A DNA stretch of 64,000 nucleotides, taken from Lytechinus pictus (Eukaryota; Echinodermata; Echinoidea; Temnopleuroida; Toxopneustidae). Position 1 is the stretch's first letter; each line of letters starts with the position of its first letter. The position numbers were made by a program, and so were the translations under genes. This document shows positions 40,880 through 51,838 of this stretch, one piece after another. The notes under the pieces were generated by a model. The model did no database searches. It was not told the origin of the DNA and saw only the letters and a program-made list of their open reading frames with translations. The stretch spans positions 28,705,501 to 28,769,500 of the forward strand of contig NC_087257.1 in the NCBI RefSeq assembly GCF_037042905.1, read 5' to 3'.

Positions 40880-40959
40880 TTACTTTAATGCATATCAGAC
40901 TTTATGTTTTACTCATTAAATGCTCAAATAAATACAAGTTGTTAAAAAAAGTTTTGTTT

Positions 40960-41032
40960 TGGAGATCCCGGGCATCGATCCCGGTACCTTTTGCATGCTA
41001 AGCGAGCACTCTACCATCAGAGCTAGCTCCCC
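40960..41032 (-). tRNA. trnaa-agc: tRNA-Ala (AGC), degenerate
   Basis: Same broken anticodon stem, A14T and T67A as 37,714. Confidence 0.5.
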
Positions 41033-41111
41033 TTTTTCTAATACATAAGATACTTTCCATTTTACTCAATTAATGCTCAAATAAATACAAGTTGTAAAAA
41101 AAGTTTCGTCT

Positions 41112-41184
41112 TGGAGAACCCGGGCATCGATCCCGGTACCTCTCGCATGCAAAGCGAGCGCTCTACCATCTGAGCTAGCTCCCC
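41112..41184 (-). tRNA. trnaa-ugc: tRNA-Ala (TGC)
   Basis: Consensus TGC copy. Confidence 0.92.
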
Positions 41185-41267
41185 TTACTTTAATGCATAA
41201 GAGACTTTAAATTTTAGTCATTAAGACAGTGTTCAAATAAATACAATTTGTTAAAAAAGTTTCGTTT

Positions 41268-41340
41268 TGGAGAAACCGGGCATCGATCCCGGTACCTCTC
41301 GCATGCTAAGCGAGCGCTCTACCATCTGAGCTAGCTCCCC
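41268..41340 (-). tRNA. trnaa-agc: tRNA-Ala (AGC), G66T
   Basis: One acceptor mismatch (C7-T66). Confidence 0.75.
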
Positions 41341-41639
41341 TTATTACCAGTGAATGTGAATCATAAATATTCATTTTGTGAATTCAGTATTTCCATGAGG
41401 AAGATTAAATTATTGATTGAACCTAACTTTGTTTGATTTATAATTCGCTGCCTGTTTTAATACCAATAAGTCAGGCATCTCTACTTCATGAGCATTGCTG
41501 CCAATATATCCACAAATTTGTTTAAGGAATTTAAGGAATTCTAGCTGATATTGATAATATAATTATGTAATAATACAATATGCCAGCAGTATGAAATAAA
41601 TTAATATAAAGTCTCTTATGCATTAAAGTAGGCATGGTA
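41341..41639. repeat. 299-bp divergent spacer, copy 6
   Basis: Matches copy 1 with a few base changes. Confidence 0.9.
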
Positions 41640-41712
41640 GGGGAGCTAGCTCAGATGGTAGAGTGCTCACTTTGCATGCGAGAGGTACCAGGATCGATGC
41701 CTGCGTTCTCCA
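41640..41712 (+). tRNA. trnaa-ugc: tRNA-Ala (TGC), degenerate subfamily
   Basis: A30-C40 and C49-C65; G51A restores a pair with T63. Confidence 0.55.
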
Positions 41713-41795
41713 AAACGAAACTTTTTTAACAAATTGTATTTATTTGAACACTGTCTTAATGACTAAATTATAAAGTCTCTTATGCATTAAACTAA

Positions 41796-41868
41796 GGGGA
41801 GCTAGCTCAGATGGTAGAGCGCTCGCTTAGCATGCGAGAGGTACCGGGATCGATGCCCGGGTTCTCCA
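41796..41868 (+). tRNA. trnaa-agc: tRNA-Ala (AGC)
   Basis: Consensus AGC copy. Confidence 0.92.
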
Positions 41869-41952
41869 AAACGAAACCTTTTTAACAATTATGTATTTAT
41901 TTGAACACTGTCTTAATGACTGAAATATAAAGTCTCTTATGCATTAAAGTAA

Positions 41953-42025
41953 GGGGAGCTAGCTCAGATGGTAGAGCGCTCGCTTTGCATGCGAGAGGTA
42001 CCGGGATCGATGCCCGGGTTCTCCA
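41953..42025 (+). tRNA. trnaa-ugc: tRNA-Ala (TGC)
   Basis: Consensus TGC copy. Confidence 0.92.
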
Positions 42026-42109
42026 AAACGAAACCTTTTTAACAATTATGTATTTATTTGAACACTGTCTTAATGACTGAAATATAAAGTCTCTTATGCA
42101 TTAAAGTAA

Positions 42110-42182
42110 GGGGAGCTAGCTCAGATGGTAGAGCGCTCGCTTAGCATGCGAGAGGTACCGGGATCGATGCCCGGGTTCTCCA
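42110..42182 (+). tRNA. trnaa-agc: tRNA-Ala (AGC)
   Basis: Consensus AGC copy. Confidence 0.92.
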
Positions 42183-42274
42183 AAACGAAACCTTTTTAAC
42201 AATTATGTATTGATTTGAACACTGTCTTAATGACTAAATTATAAAGTCTCTTATGCATTAAAGTAGGCATGGTA

Positions 42275-42347
42275 GGGGAGCTAGCTCAGATGGTAGAGCG
42301 CTCGCTTTGCATGCGAGAGGTACCGGGATCGATGCCCGGGTTCTCCA
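42275..42347 (+). tRNA. trnaa-ugc: tRNA-Ala (TGC)
   Basis: Consensus TGC copy. Confidence 0.92.
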
Positions 42348-42431
42348 AAACGAAACCTTTTTAACAATTATGTATTTATTCGAACACTGTCTTAATGACT
42401 AAAATATAAAGTCTCTTATGCATTAAAGTAA

Positions 42432-42504
42432 GGGGAGCTAGCTCAGATGGTAGAGCGCTCGCTTTGCATGCGAGAGGTACCGGGATCGATGCCCGGGTTC
42501 TCCA
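42432..42504 (+). tRNA. trnaa-ugc: tRNA-Ala (TGC)
   Basis: Consensus. Last gene of the array; the spacer breaks off about 45 bases downstream. Confidence 0.92.
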
Positions 42505-42549
42505 ATACAAATTTTTTTAACAAGTTGTATTTATTTGAGCATTTAATAG

Positions 42550-43719
42550 CCACCTTTCGCAATCCTCACGGACGCTAATATTAGGGTCCCCTAACACATA
42601 AGTTAACGCTTAATCATACACTTGATTTTTAAGATTGATTGTACATTATAGTCAATAGAACCAAACGTAGAAAACTGCTCTACAATCAATGCTAAGCTTT
42701 GTGTTACAGGGGGGTTACAGGCCCTACAGATCTGCTTTTCGTGTGCAAAATTATTTCCCCCGACACCTGCACCATACATGCATGTACATTACGACTGATG
42801 GCTGGAGATATTCGAAATGCAGGACCTACAATAGATTATGACATGGATAAGAAAGTGGTTTTTCAAACAAATCGAGTACATATTGAGTGAGGAAAAAGTT
42901 ACTGAATTCAGGCTTAGATATAGATCATTACAGTCCATCGAATCGATATTGCATTTAATGTGGATTATTGGTGGATCTCTGGCAATTGATTCCATGGGTC
43001 AAATCACCTCTCCAGCCGAAACCATTTCGCATGCGTTGATTATGTACACAGCATGTATACGTCTGAACACGTACCAGCCGAATTTGCGGGGTTTTTTCTT
43101 TTGTCTACTCCTACACAAACGATATGCCTCTAGCACACAATGTAATGGGCATTATGTTTTACTTTCCACAGAAATGGGGGGTTAGATTCAAATTTCGGGG
43201 GGACCACTTCCATTGATGAGTAGATACCAGGCACGACCATGCGGTTTCGAAAAGCACCCTAAACAAGGGAAGCGAGGCTTTTCCAGATTATGAAAATGCA
43301 TCTCTTAACAAGTATTTAGCTTGTGAAACCCTACAAGTATTGAAAACATATCCTCCTTTTCAGTATTTTAAGCATCGTTTTTGACACCCTTATAACGTTA
43401 CATACGCCTATACGTAACGTACTTGCCCACTCTTTCCCTTTTTACGCGTGGTCGCGCCTGGTATCCACTCTTCAATGGAAGTGGGCCCCCCGGGCGGCCT
43501 CTCGAGCTCTGGGAGGAACCAAGTGTGGCTTTGGAAAGTCGTCCTAAATCGGATATATCGTTGTTAACATAGTAGCAACCGAATTTTGCACACGAAACGC
43601 AGATTGAATGTTTCTGTTCCAGATGCGAAACGAAAAAAAAATTCATGTCACACTATTTGCATTGCAGGACAGAGTTTTACGACCATGACGACGGGCCCAA
43701 AAGTCTCTTCCAAAATCAA
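42550..43719. other. Array exit, no gene supported
   Basis: Unique-looking sequence. The short frames here have no domain I recognise. Confidence 0.3.
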
Positions 43720-43904
43720 CTACCGTCCAGGGACCTGAAAAGCGGGGGTGCTGGGGGTGCTGCGTGTATTATTTTCCATAGGCGGCAGCACCCCCACGAA
43801 ATCAGATTACCCCCTGTATTTTTTAAATATGTTATAATGTACATAATTATCACATCCGACAATCACAAACCATTTGCTACTATCTTTCACATATTCCAAT
43901 AACA

Positions 43905-45765
43905 TAGGCCTGTTACAACCGATAATGTCGCAGCAACGCATAATGTCACACCAACGCATAATGTCGCAGATTGCGACATTATGCCAAAAGCGTCCAACGC
44001 ATAATGTCGCAGTCAACGCATAATGTCGTAGCTTTTCTACTAACGCATAACGTCGCAAGTTCTAACGCATAATGTCGCAGCGGTATTCGCTTCAGCACTC
44101 GAGTTAAATATAAGACATAAATATTTTTTCACTGATTATTTGTGCAAGCTCTGTCATCTGAACGTTTTTTAAGAGCGTGTTTGGTGGGGCAGGTGTGGAT
44201 GCAGGGGAGGGGGTCAGTATCGAAATCATTGTCAGGAGAAGGGGGTGGACTTTGAAAAATTTTAATGTGTGGACTATAATAGTGAAACGCAAGTATACGC
44301 ATACCACCAATCATCTGTGCATATCGCTATACATGCAATTTAACTTATTTTACAAGAGAGTAAAGTCATCTAACTGAAAATTAAATCTAACTTTAATTAC
44401 ATTTCAATGTTGTTTTTGACATTTTAATAAAGAAATTATATTTTGCATTGTTAGTTACTCGGAATGTGCGATCAATATTTAACAAATTTAGCGCGCGATT
44501 CTCGCTCGCATATCTTATACTGCCAAAAACTGCTCAGAATGTTCATTGCTTTGGTCTAAATGCATCAAATATCCAAAAAGTTGAGCTCGCGCTTCGCGCT
44601 CTCATTATCTATTTAGGCAATGTGAGATAGCCTATCTTGTTTGTAAGAATAAAGCTAATTAAGTGTACTTAAGACTTCAGTCTTTAGTTGGGACTACTCT
44701 CTCGATCTATAAACCAACAGCAAGAAATGGCTTGCGGCGGACGATCGGGAAAACATGAATGAAAACATTCTGCGCCTCACCCCCTTTTGGCGAAATCCCG
44801 CTGTATATATATATACTGTATTAGAAACACGTATGTATGCGTGCTCTGCCCCTGGACTCCAGCAGGGACCCACTAGTTGGATCCAGCGCCCTAGTCACTA
44901 AGCTCGCGTTTCACACTCCATTTTGTGAAACATGCTAAATAAATTTTGTCCCCCCCCCCCCCTCTTTTCCTTTGCCACCCACCAGTTTTAAGATCATGGT
45001 GCCGCCACTGCTCGGGGGCTCTTGTTATTTAAAAGAGAAACGAAAATAGGTTTTCAATGCATGTAAAACATTGTAATGCCCGGGTTTTTTTTAAGAAATA
45101 CATACGCATATTTTATTCTGTGAGGAGGAGTGTGAAAGACGAATCTTAAGTGATATTTAACGATTTCGTGCACATTTTATTAAATTTTGTGAAACTCTTC
45201 AGTAAGAAAGAAAAGTTTTCACTTTTCCGGGGATGGGCATTAATTCTGCCCCTCACGCTACTTACCAACGCGTTTTTAATTTATCACGTGCTCCCCTCTC
45301 CCCCGGAGGAAATTGGTATAGGACCTATCGCTTATAAAATTATTGTCATACGGTACATTCCGAGTTACAATACGAAATATAATTTCTTTCTAAAATGTCA
45401 TGAACAACGATAAAATATTAATTCTTTAAAAAGTGACCACTTTTCATCATAATGAATTCAATAATGCCCCCCCCCCTGTTTTCGCGCCTGTCCAACGAAA
45501 CACACTTACTAAATTGTTCAAATGACAGAGCTTGAACAAATTACTGAGTGAAAACATATCTTATATCGAATCCTGAATAAAATACCGATGCGACACTATG
45601 CGTTAAGACTTGCGACGTTATGCGTTAGTAATTTAAGCTACGACATTATGCGTTGACTGTGACATTATGCCAAAATCATCCAACGCGTAATGTCACAATC
45701 AACGCATAATGTCGCAATTGCGACATTATGCGTCGCTGCGACATTATCGGTTGTAACAAGGCCTA
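43905..45765. mobile_element. 1.86-kb DNA transposon with subterminal AACGCATAATGTCGC repeats
   Basis: The inverted ends read TAGGCCTGTTACAACCGATA and its complement, with one indel. Just inside each end lies a cluster of the motif AACGCATAATGTCGCAG, about seven copies on the left (43,920-44,090) and about eight on the right (45,587-45,748), in both orientations. Such subterminal clusters are usually transposase-binding sites. No transposase frame is visible. The superfamily is not recognised; the possible 5-bp duplication AGGCC may be part of the inverted repeat. Confidence 0.75.
44840..44925 (-). mobile_element. tRNA-like SINE head fragment
   Basis: On the minus strand, GCTTAGTGACTAGGGCGCTG resembles a tRNA D arm with box A. 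About 35 bases later GGTCCCTGCTGGAGTCC resembles a decayed T arm and box B. The body is not resolved. Confidence 0.35.
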
Positions 45766-45900
45766 ACGCGACTCGATCAAGCTCGGATCAAGCTCCTGCA
45801 CTCCGATACTAACAGACGTGGTCGCGCGCGATACGTGATAACCATACACACTACTCGATAGCAGGGAGGGACATGGGTGTGGTTGGACTTGAAACTTCTG

Positions 45901-46073
45901 GGGCCCGTTTCATAAAGCTGTTCGTAAGTTAAGAGCGACTTTAAGAACGACTGGTGATCCTTTCACGCGCTAAACCATCCCCCAATGAATCTCACATTTA
46001 TCACAAGAAAGGATCATGCACCAGTCGTTCTTAAAGTCACCCTTAACTTTCGAACAGTTTTATGAAACACCCA
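45901..46073. mobile_element. Short inverted-repeat MITE
   Basis: The left half (CGTTTCATAAAGCTGTTCGT, then GACTTTAAGAACGACTGG) is repeated inverted in the right half (CCAGTCGTTCTTAAAGTC, then TTTTATGAAAC) around a loop of about 50 bases. Non-coding. Confidence 0.7.
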
Positions 46074-46369
46074 CCAGGTTTTATGTCGAATCAAATTTCA
46101 AGTCAGACAATAGAAATCAAATTTCACAGTCTTTTTTTCGCCCTGCCCATGGCCCTGGGAAGCGGGGGTGCTGAAGCACCCAAAAAATTTGGAGGTGCTG
46201 CGTGTGTTATTTTCCAAAGGCATGCAGCACCTCCTGGATATCTGGTAGATATGTTTCAGAATGTAATGAAAATGAGCGACGTTTTGTAGAAACCTCCCCC
46301 CTTCAGAATTTTTCGATACTTGAAGTAGTGTTTAAATTCACCCTTTCTCAGATCAGAATATCAAATATT

Positions 46370-47725
46370 TTCTGCTCGCGCCTCGCGCCCGTAATATTGA
46401 TTTTCATAATAAAAAAATGTATTTAGAATGCCCAGATACCTAGGTCTAAATCTAAACACGCGCACGCATGTTTATTCAGATACAAAGCCTTTTTTTGGGG
46501 GGGTGGTACTCCAGGCTGAAAATATTCATATCAAATACATTTTATCAAAATAAACACATCTTATCAAAATCTAATAACAAATAGTTAAATTATGTGATTT
46601 TAAAGTTTAGCAATATTTTGAGAAAATGGCGATATGCATGTCGTCATGAATATTTAATAGGTGAGTTGATGACGTCACATCCCCACTATCCTTTTTCTTA
46701 TGCTATTTCATGGAATCAAAATTGTTTCATTTTTTGCATACCAGTGTGAATGATGTCTCCCTTATAATCAAATAAGTTGCAGCAAAGAATATCTAATGGA
46801 CCAAATCAGTTGTCAATTCTACTGCGTTGGTTCTTGAAGGGAAAATATTGAATAAACCTAATTTTATATAATAGAATACAAAAGAACAAGTCATGGGGAT
46901 ATGACATCATCAGTTTTGCTCATTGAATATTAATGAAGACATGCCTAAAACTGTTTCCCCGGAATAATGCTAACCTTTAAAATGCAATAAATTTGATATT
47001 CCTTGTCTGATTTTGATCAAATCTGTATTCTCTTGTTCGTCTGATTTTTCTTTATCTGTTTAAACCATATTACATTCGGTATGTGGTACCCCTTTAAACG
47101 TGCTTAAATTTTAAAGTTTCAGATCATAATATCAAAAAATTTCTGCTCGCGCTTCCAATTACCCATCATTTTCTTGATTTACAAAACATGAATAGAATGA
47201 CCCGTTTTAGGTCTGAAATCTCAATTTTGTTTCCGCTCGCGCTTTGCGCTCGCATGAATTGTATAGTTATATACCTATCCTGTTCATGATGAAAAAAGTG
47301 CTTTGAATGTCTCGTTTTTGGTCAGGAATCTCAATTTTGTTTCCGCTCGCGCTTCGGTCTCGCATCAATTGTATAGTTATATACCTATCCTGTTCATGAT
47401 TACAAAAAGTGCTTAGAATTTCCAGTATTTCGGTAGGAATGTCAATTTTTTCAGCTCGCGCTTCTCGCTCGCATTATATGATTGTTGATATATGTATTGT
47501 CTTCATGGGTATCTGCAAACAGTCCTTATAACACGTCCCTTTCGATCAGGCCAGAGCGCATATGAGAAGTATCTGCTCTCGCTGATCGCGCTCGCAGTTA
47601 TTATTTGGTACACGCATATTGTTCAGGACCACAAACATTGCTCAAAATGTTCAATTTTCAGGACAAAAAACATTAAATCCCCCCCCCCAAAAAAAAAATA
47701 GCTCGCGCTTCGCGCTCGAATTGTC
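46370..47725. repeat. Tandem repeats with GCTCGCGCTTCGCGCTCGC motif
   Basis: The clearest units are about 122 bp (about 47,105-47,480). Each has TCAATTTTGTTTCCGCTCGC, then a CG-rich palindromic word, then TTGTATAGTTATATACCTAT. More decayed units lie at 46,370, 47,560 and 47,700. The array lies inside the 4.2-kb hAT-like element. Confidence 0.75.
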
Positions 47726-48018
47726 TAATTATATATCTATATTCTTTTATTATAATAAAGCAAAGAAGTGACTTTCATATATGTATGTACGTGTGGGTGT
47801 GTGTGTGTGTGTGTCATGTGGTGCCCTTAGAGGTGTGTGTGTGTATAAAAGAACAATGGAAAACTCAATTGTGTCCCCCCACCTTTCAGGAGAGATTTCA
47901 GCACCCTCACTGAAAAAATCGTTCCCAGGTCCCTGCTACCGTCGCAATTAAGCGTTCGCGTTCTCCAACGAAAGGTCGGGAATGACTAAAGTATAAAGTC
48001 TCTTATGCATTAAAATAC

Positions 48019-48093
48019 GGGGAGCTAGCTCAGATGGTAGAGCGCTCGCTTAGCATGCGAGAGGTACCGGGATCGATGCCCGCGGGTTCTCCA
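48019..48093 (+). tRNA. trnaa-agc: Stray tRNA-Ala (AGC) with 2-base insertion
   Basis: It matches the array consensus except for CG inserted in the 3' T strand (CCCGCGGG). The array-type spacer (ATAAAGTCTCTTATGCATTA) lies just upstream, so it was carried here from the array. A T6 terminator follows. The insertion makes a normal T arm unlikely. Confidence 0.75.
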
Positions 48094-48137
48094 ATATTCA
48101 TCTTTTTTAACAGCTTTTGTATCTTTTGGCAAGGGGG

Positions 48138-48185
48138 CAACCCCCCCCCTCCCCCGCCTACCCCCCCCCCCAAAAAAAAAAAAAA
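48138..48185. repeat. Poly-C / poly-A tract
   Basis: C-rich runs followed by about 16 A. Confidence 0.8.
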
Positions 48186-49323
48186 TCGAATAAGTTAAAA
48201 TAGGGGAAATAAGAAAAGGGTAAGATTCTCGTGTATTTTTAACCAATCAGTTGAAATTAAATTTACATTCCTTTCATGGTGTTGCTGGAACTGCTCCTTA
48301 TGTTCTTCGTTAATGCAACCATTGGAAGCGTTATAAACAGGTAAAGGTCAAGTACTATTCATAATGTCCCTGCATTTGACCTGCTGAAGACAATATATTA
48401 TTTGAATCTTCTATCTGATATGCTTGTGTTCTTCAAATCGGCAACAGTAGGATTTTCTTTGCTTGCTTCATTTTCATCAAAAAAGGCTAAAGAACATATT
48501 TTTTTCATTTTCACGTTTTATCGTTGTCAATCTTTTTTTTCGTTCAATTTAAACATGTTATAGACCGTTATAGGGAAAACACAAATCCATTAAGTAATGG
48601 TCTAAGTATGTATGGAAAGATAACTTTCTTCTGATGCATATACACTTCGTCAAAGTTTATCAGACAAAAAAAACACAATGCGATCACCTTACCCAGAATA
48701 AGTAAACTTAAAATCGCAATATCGATTTCATAGACCACGTATAAAATTTGATATTCAGTGTTACCTCCAACATTGAACTCTCACGGGACAAAAACATACA
48801 TTTCGGTTCTGGAGCCGAGTTATCAATATCAATCACAGAAGCTGTATAATGCGCGATCATTTTTTGATACTGGCTACGTGACCGTGTGACATGCCTGTCT
48901 ACATAATGACAGCCATGCGAGCTTGCTACGAGTGAGTAGATACACGATTTATTGTGACCGCTAAAAACGTTCATAAGTAGGGTAGAGTTTGTACCTTTTC
49001 CTCTTGTTTGTTTTCCATGAATGATGCAAGTTATGATAATCAATTAGAATCATCCATTCATCAATTAAGAAGACGTTACGTGCCCTACGTGCGGATTTGC
49101 TCTCTGTTCCCCACTTTCCATGCCATACATCAATTTTCTATTTAAAAAAATCCTGTGGGGCTATTTTTAATTTTCTTTTATTAGTAGGATAAGGAGAAGC
49201 CCGGATGATTAGTCACGTTTATATTAAGAAATTAGTAACCCCTTTTGTGTTCTAGTTTTAATGAATTTGTGCTTCACTTTCATGGCCGTATTTAGCGGAT
49301 TGAAGAGAGCTCTTATCACCCCC
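48186..49323. other. No gene supported
   Basis: AT-rich sequence. The 111-codon minus-strand frame 48,708-49,043 has no recognisable domain. Confidence 0.3.
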
Positions 49324-49361
49324 CATATATATATACGGATATATATATATATTATATATAT

Positions 49362-49412
<51 letters not shown>
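49324..49412. repeat. (TA)n microsatellite
   Basis: Near-pure alternating TA. Confidence 0.9.
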
Positions 49413-49415
<3 letters not shown>

Positions 49416-49545
49416 TGATGATAAGTTTACTTCACCAATCGCTGTTGAGTTGTGAATATTAAACATAATGAGATGAGGCGAGGCCAACTCAACAGATGAC
49501 GCAGGACACCATTATTTGCTTTAGCTTTCGTCTTTTAATTGAGAC

Positions 49546-49611
49546 TATATATATAAATATATATACATATATATAAATATATATATTTATATATATGTAT
49601 ATATATATATT
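49546..49611. repeat. Palindromic (TA)n tract
   Basis: ATATATATAAATATATATAC units, almost self-complementary. Confidence 0.85.
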
Positions 49612-50019
49612 TAATTCTTCTCGTAGATTTCCTCAGCTCCAACAAACTTGAGTAGATCCTTCGATTTCAATTGAAAATCCAAACGAACGCCCTCTTCAGC
49701 ATCTCGGTCACGTGATGTCGGTCTCTTCATTTTAATAAGGAATATTCGCTTCTACGGCCCGCGAGGAATTAAAGAAGATAGAAAATGGTTGTCAAATGCC
49801 CTTCATGACAAAGTTTAACCAGGAAGTCTTTATCGAAAATTGGTGAATCAAAGAGGTAGTTTTGTCCTGGACTTTTGGAAAACGATATTTGCAACCGCTG
49901 ATTCGTCCCAGACAAAGACCGTTCAGTTGTTTCCTGTCATTCGGCGGGCGTTTTTAATATTAACTATGTTGAAGGTAAATTGCCACATCGTCCACTCACC
50001 ACATGGTCTTCTCTCATTT

Positions 50020-50395
50020 AGTATAATGCCATTCCGTCCATCAACATTTCGTCTAACAACCATTTGGTCCAATAACCATTTGGTCCAATCATCACTTCGT
50101 CTAATCACAAGTTAGTCCATAACAAGTTTCAGTAACAAGTCACAAGTTTCGTCACATAACCAGTTGGTATGATATTCGTTTTATTTTCATTCATTTTGCC
50201 CAATTAAAACTTAGTCTAATTAGACCAAATGGTATATGGACTAAATTTTTATTGGACCAACTGTTTATTAGAAGAAATGGTGAGTGAAAGAAATGGCAAT
50301 TAGACCATGTGGATATTGGCAAACTGATTGTAGACCAAATGACAGTAGACGAGTTGGCAATTGAACGAATCGACATTGGACCAAATGAAAATATA
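50020..50395. repeat. Degenerate inverted array of ACCAAATGG-type words
   Basis: The left half repeats CCATTTGGTCCAATAA and CTTCGTCTAATCA words. The right half repeats the complement (ATTAGACCAAATGG, ATTGGACCAA, GTAGACGAGTTGGCA). The two arms match imperfectly. Non-coding, possibly a decayed MITE family. Confidence 0.5.
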
Positions 50396-50399
50396 CCGT

Positions 50400-51249
50400 T
50401 CTTGACTTCATCCCAGTTGCGAAAACTCCCTATACGTATTAGAGCCCTAAAAAAACACGGTCATGTGATTCTAAGATATTTCCAACTTTTCAGTAAAATA
50501 ATAGACAAAAATAATTGACATCATAAGACCAAGTTTGCATTTGTTCCCCCTTTCGTTTTCTGGTTTCTTGTTTGGAGTAAAATTAAAAAGAAAACGAAGG
50601 AAGAATAGTTATGGCATTCAATGTAAATTCCCGATTTGTCATTGCGGCTGTTCCGTACGAGATTTCATATCGAAGGAATTAATTGAAATAGATATGGAAT
50701 AATGATAAATTGTGTGAATGGAAACATGGGATGTAAGAAGAGGCTGCACGTGTTATGTTACCGGGAAACTCAAAAATTACTGTATTGAATCGGTGGGAAA
50801 ATGTCATCCTCATAATTTGCGCTCGTCTTGAGAATGGTGTTCATTACTGAGAAAAGGGCAGTCGAAGTCTTTAGTAAACATTATACATCTCATGAAGTGG
50901 ACCGGCTGTTGAGTGCCAATTAAAAGTGTGATTACTCTTCAATTATGATCACGATTTCCCGTCTGTTATAATACTTTGATTGCTATTCCGTTCTGGGGGA
51001 AAACGAATGAATTTCGAATCAGTCATATACCATCGATCATGGCACAATGATAAGGTATTTGTCCGTATACCACCTCAGAAACGTTAAAATTAGCCAAATA
51101 TTTTAGAAGTCTCGACTGCTTAATAGAGGAACTTCTCTCTTTCTGGAAAAAAGAAAGAAAGAAATAAGCATGTAAGACGTGCTTCTAAACTGCAAGTAAG
51201 ATAAAGTTGGGATTAGACAGTAACCATCAAAGAAGTATACCGACCGACA
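50400..51249. other. Nothing recognised
   Basis: AT-rich sequence with no supported feature. Confidence 0.3.
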
Positions 51250-51838
51250 TACATGAAACCTGATAATAATACATGCCTATAGCGGATATCACTGCCAAAT
51301 GCGTCCCTATGCGCTTTTGAAGGAGAGAGAAGAGGCAAAGAAAAATTAAAATTTGCAGGCAATCGTAGGACAACTCATTCAAAAGTCTTTTTGAATAAGT
51401 GTGTTTTCAAAGTGGATTTAAACTTGGGGGAGGAGTATTCTCTTTACATAATTAAGATGGGTGGTATTCCAAAGTGAAGAAGCAGCATGGGCAAAGGATC
51501 GTTCTCTATAAAACTTGGTCTGAACACTATGACAATTTAAAAGATCCTTCTGAGCTGATTTAAGATTGCGAGATGGTACATAATATACTTAACTAAACAA
51601 TCAATAGGATATTTTGGAGCCATTGCATGGAGGCACTGATAAGTTAAAAGCGGTGCTTTAACATTACACGCGACTGGACTGGGAGCCAATGTAGTAATTT
51701 TAAGACAGGTGTGATGTGGGAATGTTTTTTTTAGTACGGGTGACTAGTCATGCTGCAGAGTTTTGAATTACTTGTAATTTGGGAATCGGGCATCCTAAAG
51801 AGTAAACTATTGCAGTAATCTAAATGACATGTTACAAG
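51250..51838 (-). mobile_element. 3' part of a split LINE, minus strand
   Basis: On the minus strand, in shifting frames, one reads LDYCNSLL, HITPVLKLLHWLPVQSR, YVPSRNLKSAQKDLLN and RERSFAHAASSLWN. This is the C-terminal part of a CR1/Jockey-type RT ORF. It continues the RT segment at 53,890-54,830; the two are separated by a later insertion. Stops show that the copy is dead. Confidence 0.75.

Larger units (their letters stand above)
13555..42504. repeat. Giant tandem tRNA-Ala gene array (AGC and TGC)
   Basis: There are 114 full-length 73-base tRNA-Ala copies here (28 plus, 86 minus), with six fused half-genes and four other broken copies. The consensus folds as acceptor GGGGAGC/GTTCTCC with the G3:U70 alanine identity pair, D arm GCTC/GAGC, anticodon stem CTCGC/GCGAG with loop TTAGCAT (AGC) or TTTGCAT (TGC), and T arm CCGGG/CCCGG with loop ATCGATG, as in other animal tRNA-Ala. 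Nearly every copy has T5-T7 about 10 bases past its 3' end, the Pol III stop. The spacer of about 80 bp carries TATAAAG about 27 bases before the next gene. The unit length is mostly 156 bp, with 151/152 and 164/165 variants. About 57 copies look undamaged; the rest carry the stem or conserved-base changes given in the individual entries. Confidence 0.95.
43728..47935. mobile_element. hAT-like non-autonomous DNA transposon, 4.2 kb
   Basis: The ends are CAGGGACCTG and its inverse. A perfect 8-bp target duplication, ctaccgtc, lies at 43,720-43,727 and 47,936-47,943. CAG-type ends with 8-bp duplications are the hallmark of the hAT superfamily. No transposase frame is visible. The cargo is a second transposon (43,905-45,765), a small MITE (45,901-46,073), G-rich TGCTG motifs next to the left end and again near 46,160, and a tandem array with the motif GCTCGCGCTTCGCGCTCGC (about 46,370-47,720). 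Confidence 0.75.

Noticed and set aside
13555-42504. The regular short repeats and spacers resemble a CRISPR array.
   Set aside because: Each repeat is a complete 73-base tRNA-Ala with a terminator, the spacers are themselves conserved, and the DNA is eukaryotic.
45759-45763. AGGCC on both sides of the 1.86-kb transposon as a 5-bp target duplication.
   Set aside because: TAGGCCTA is self-complementary, so the match is equally explained as part of the inverted repeat.
49224-49487. An 87-codon minus-strand frame of alternating Tyr and Ile.
   Set aside because: It is a translation of a TA microsatellite.
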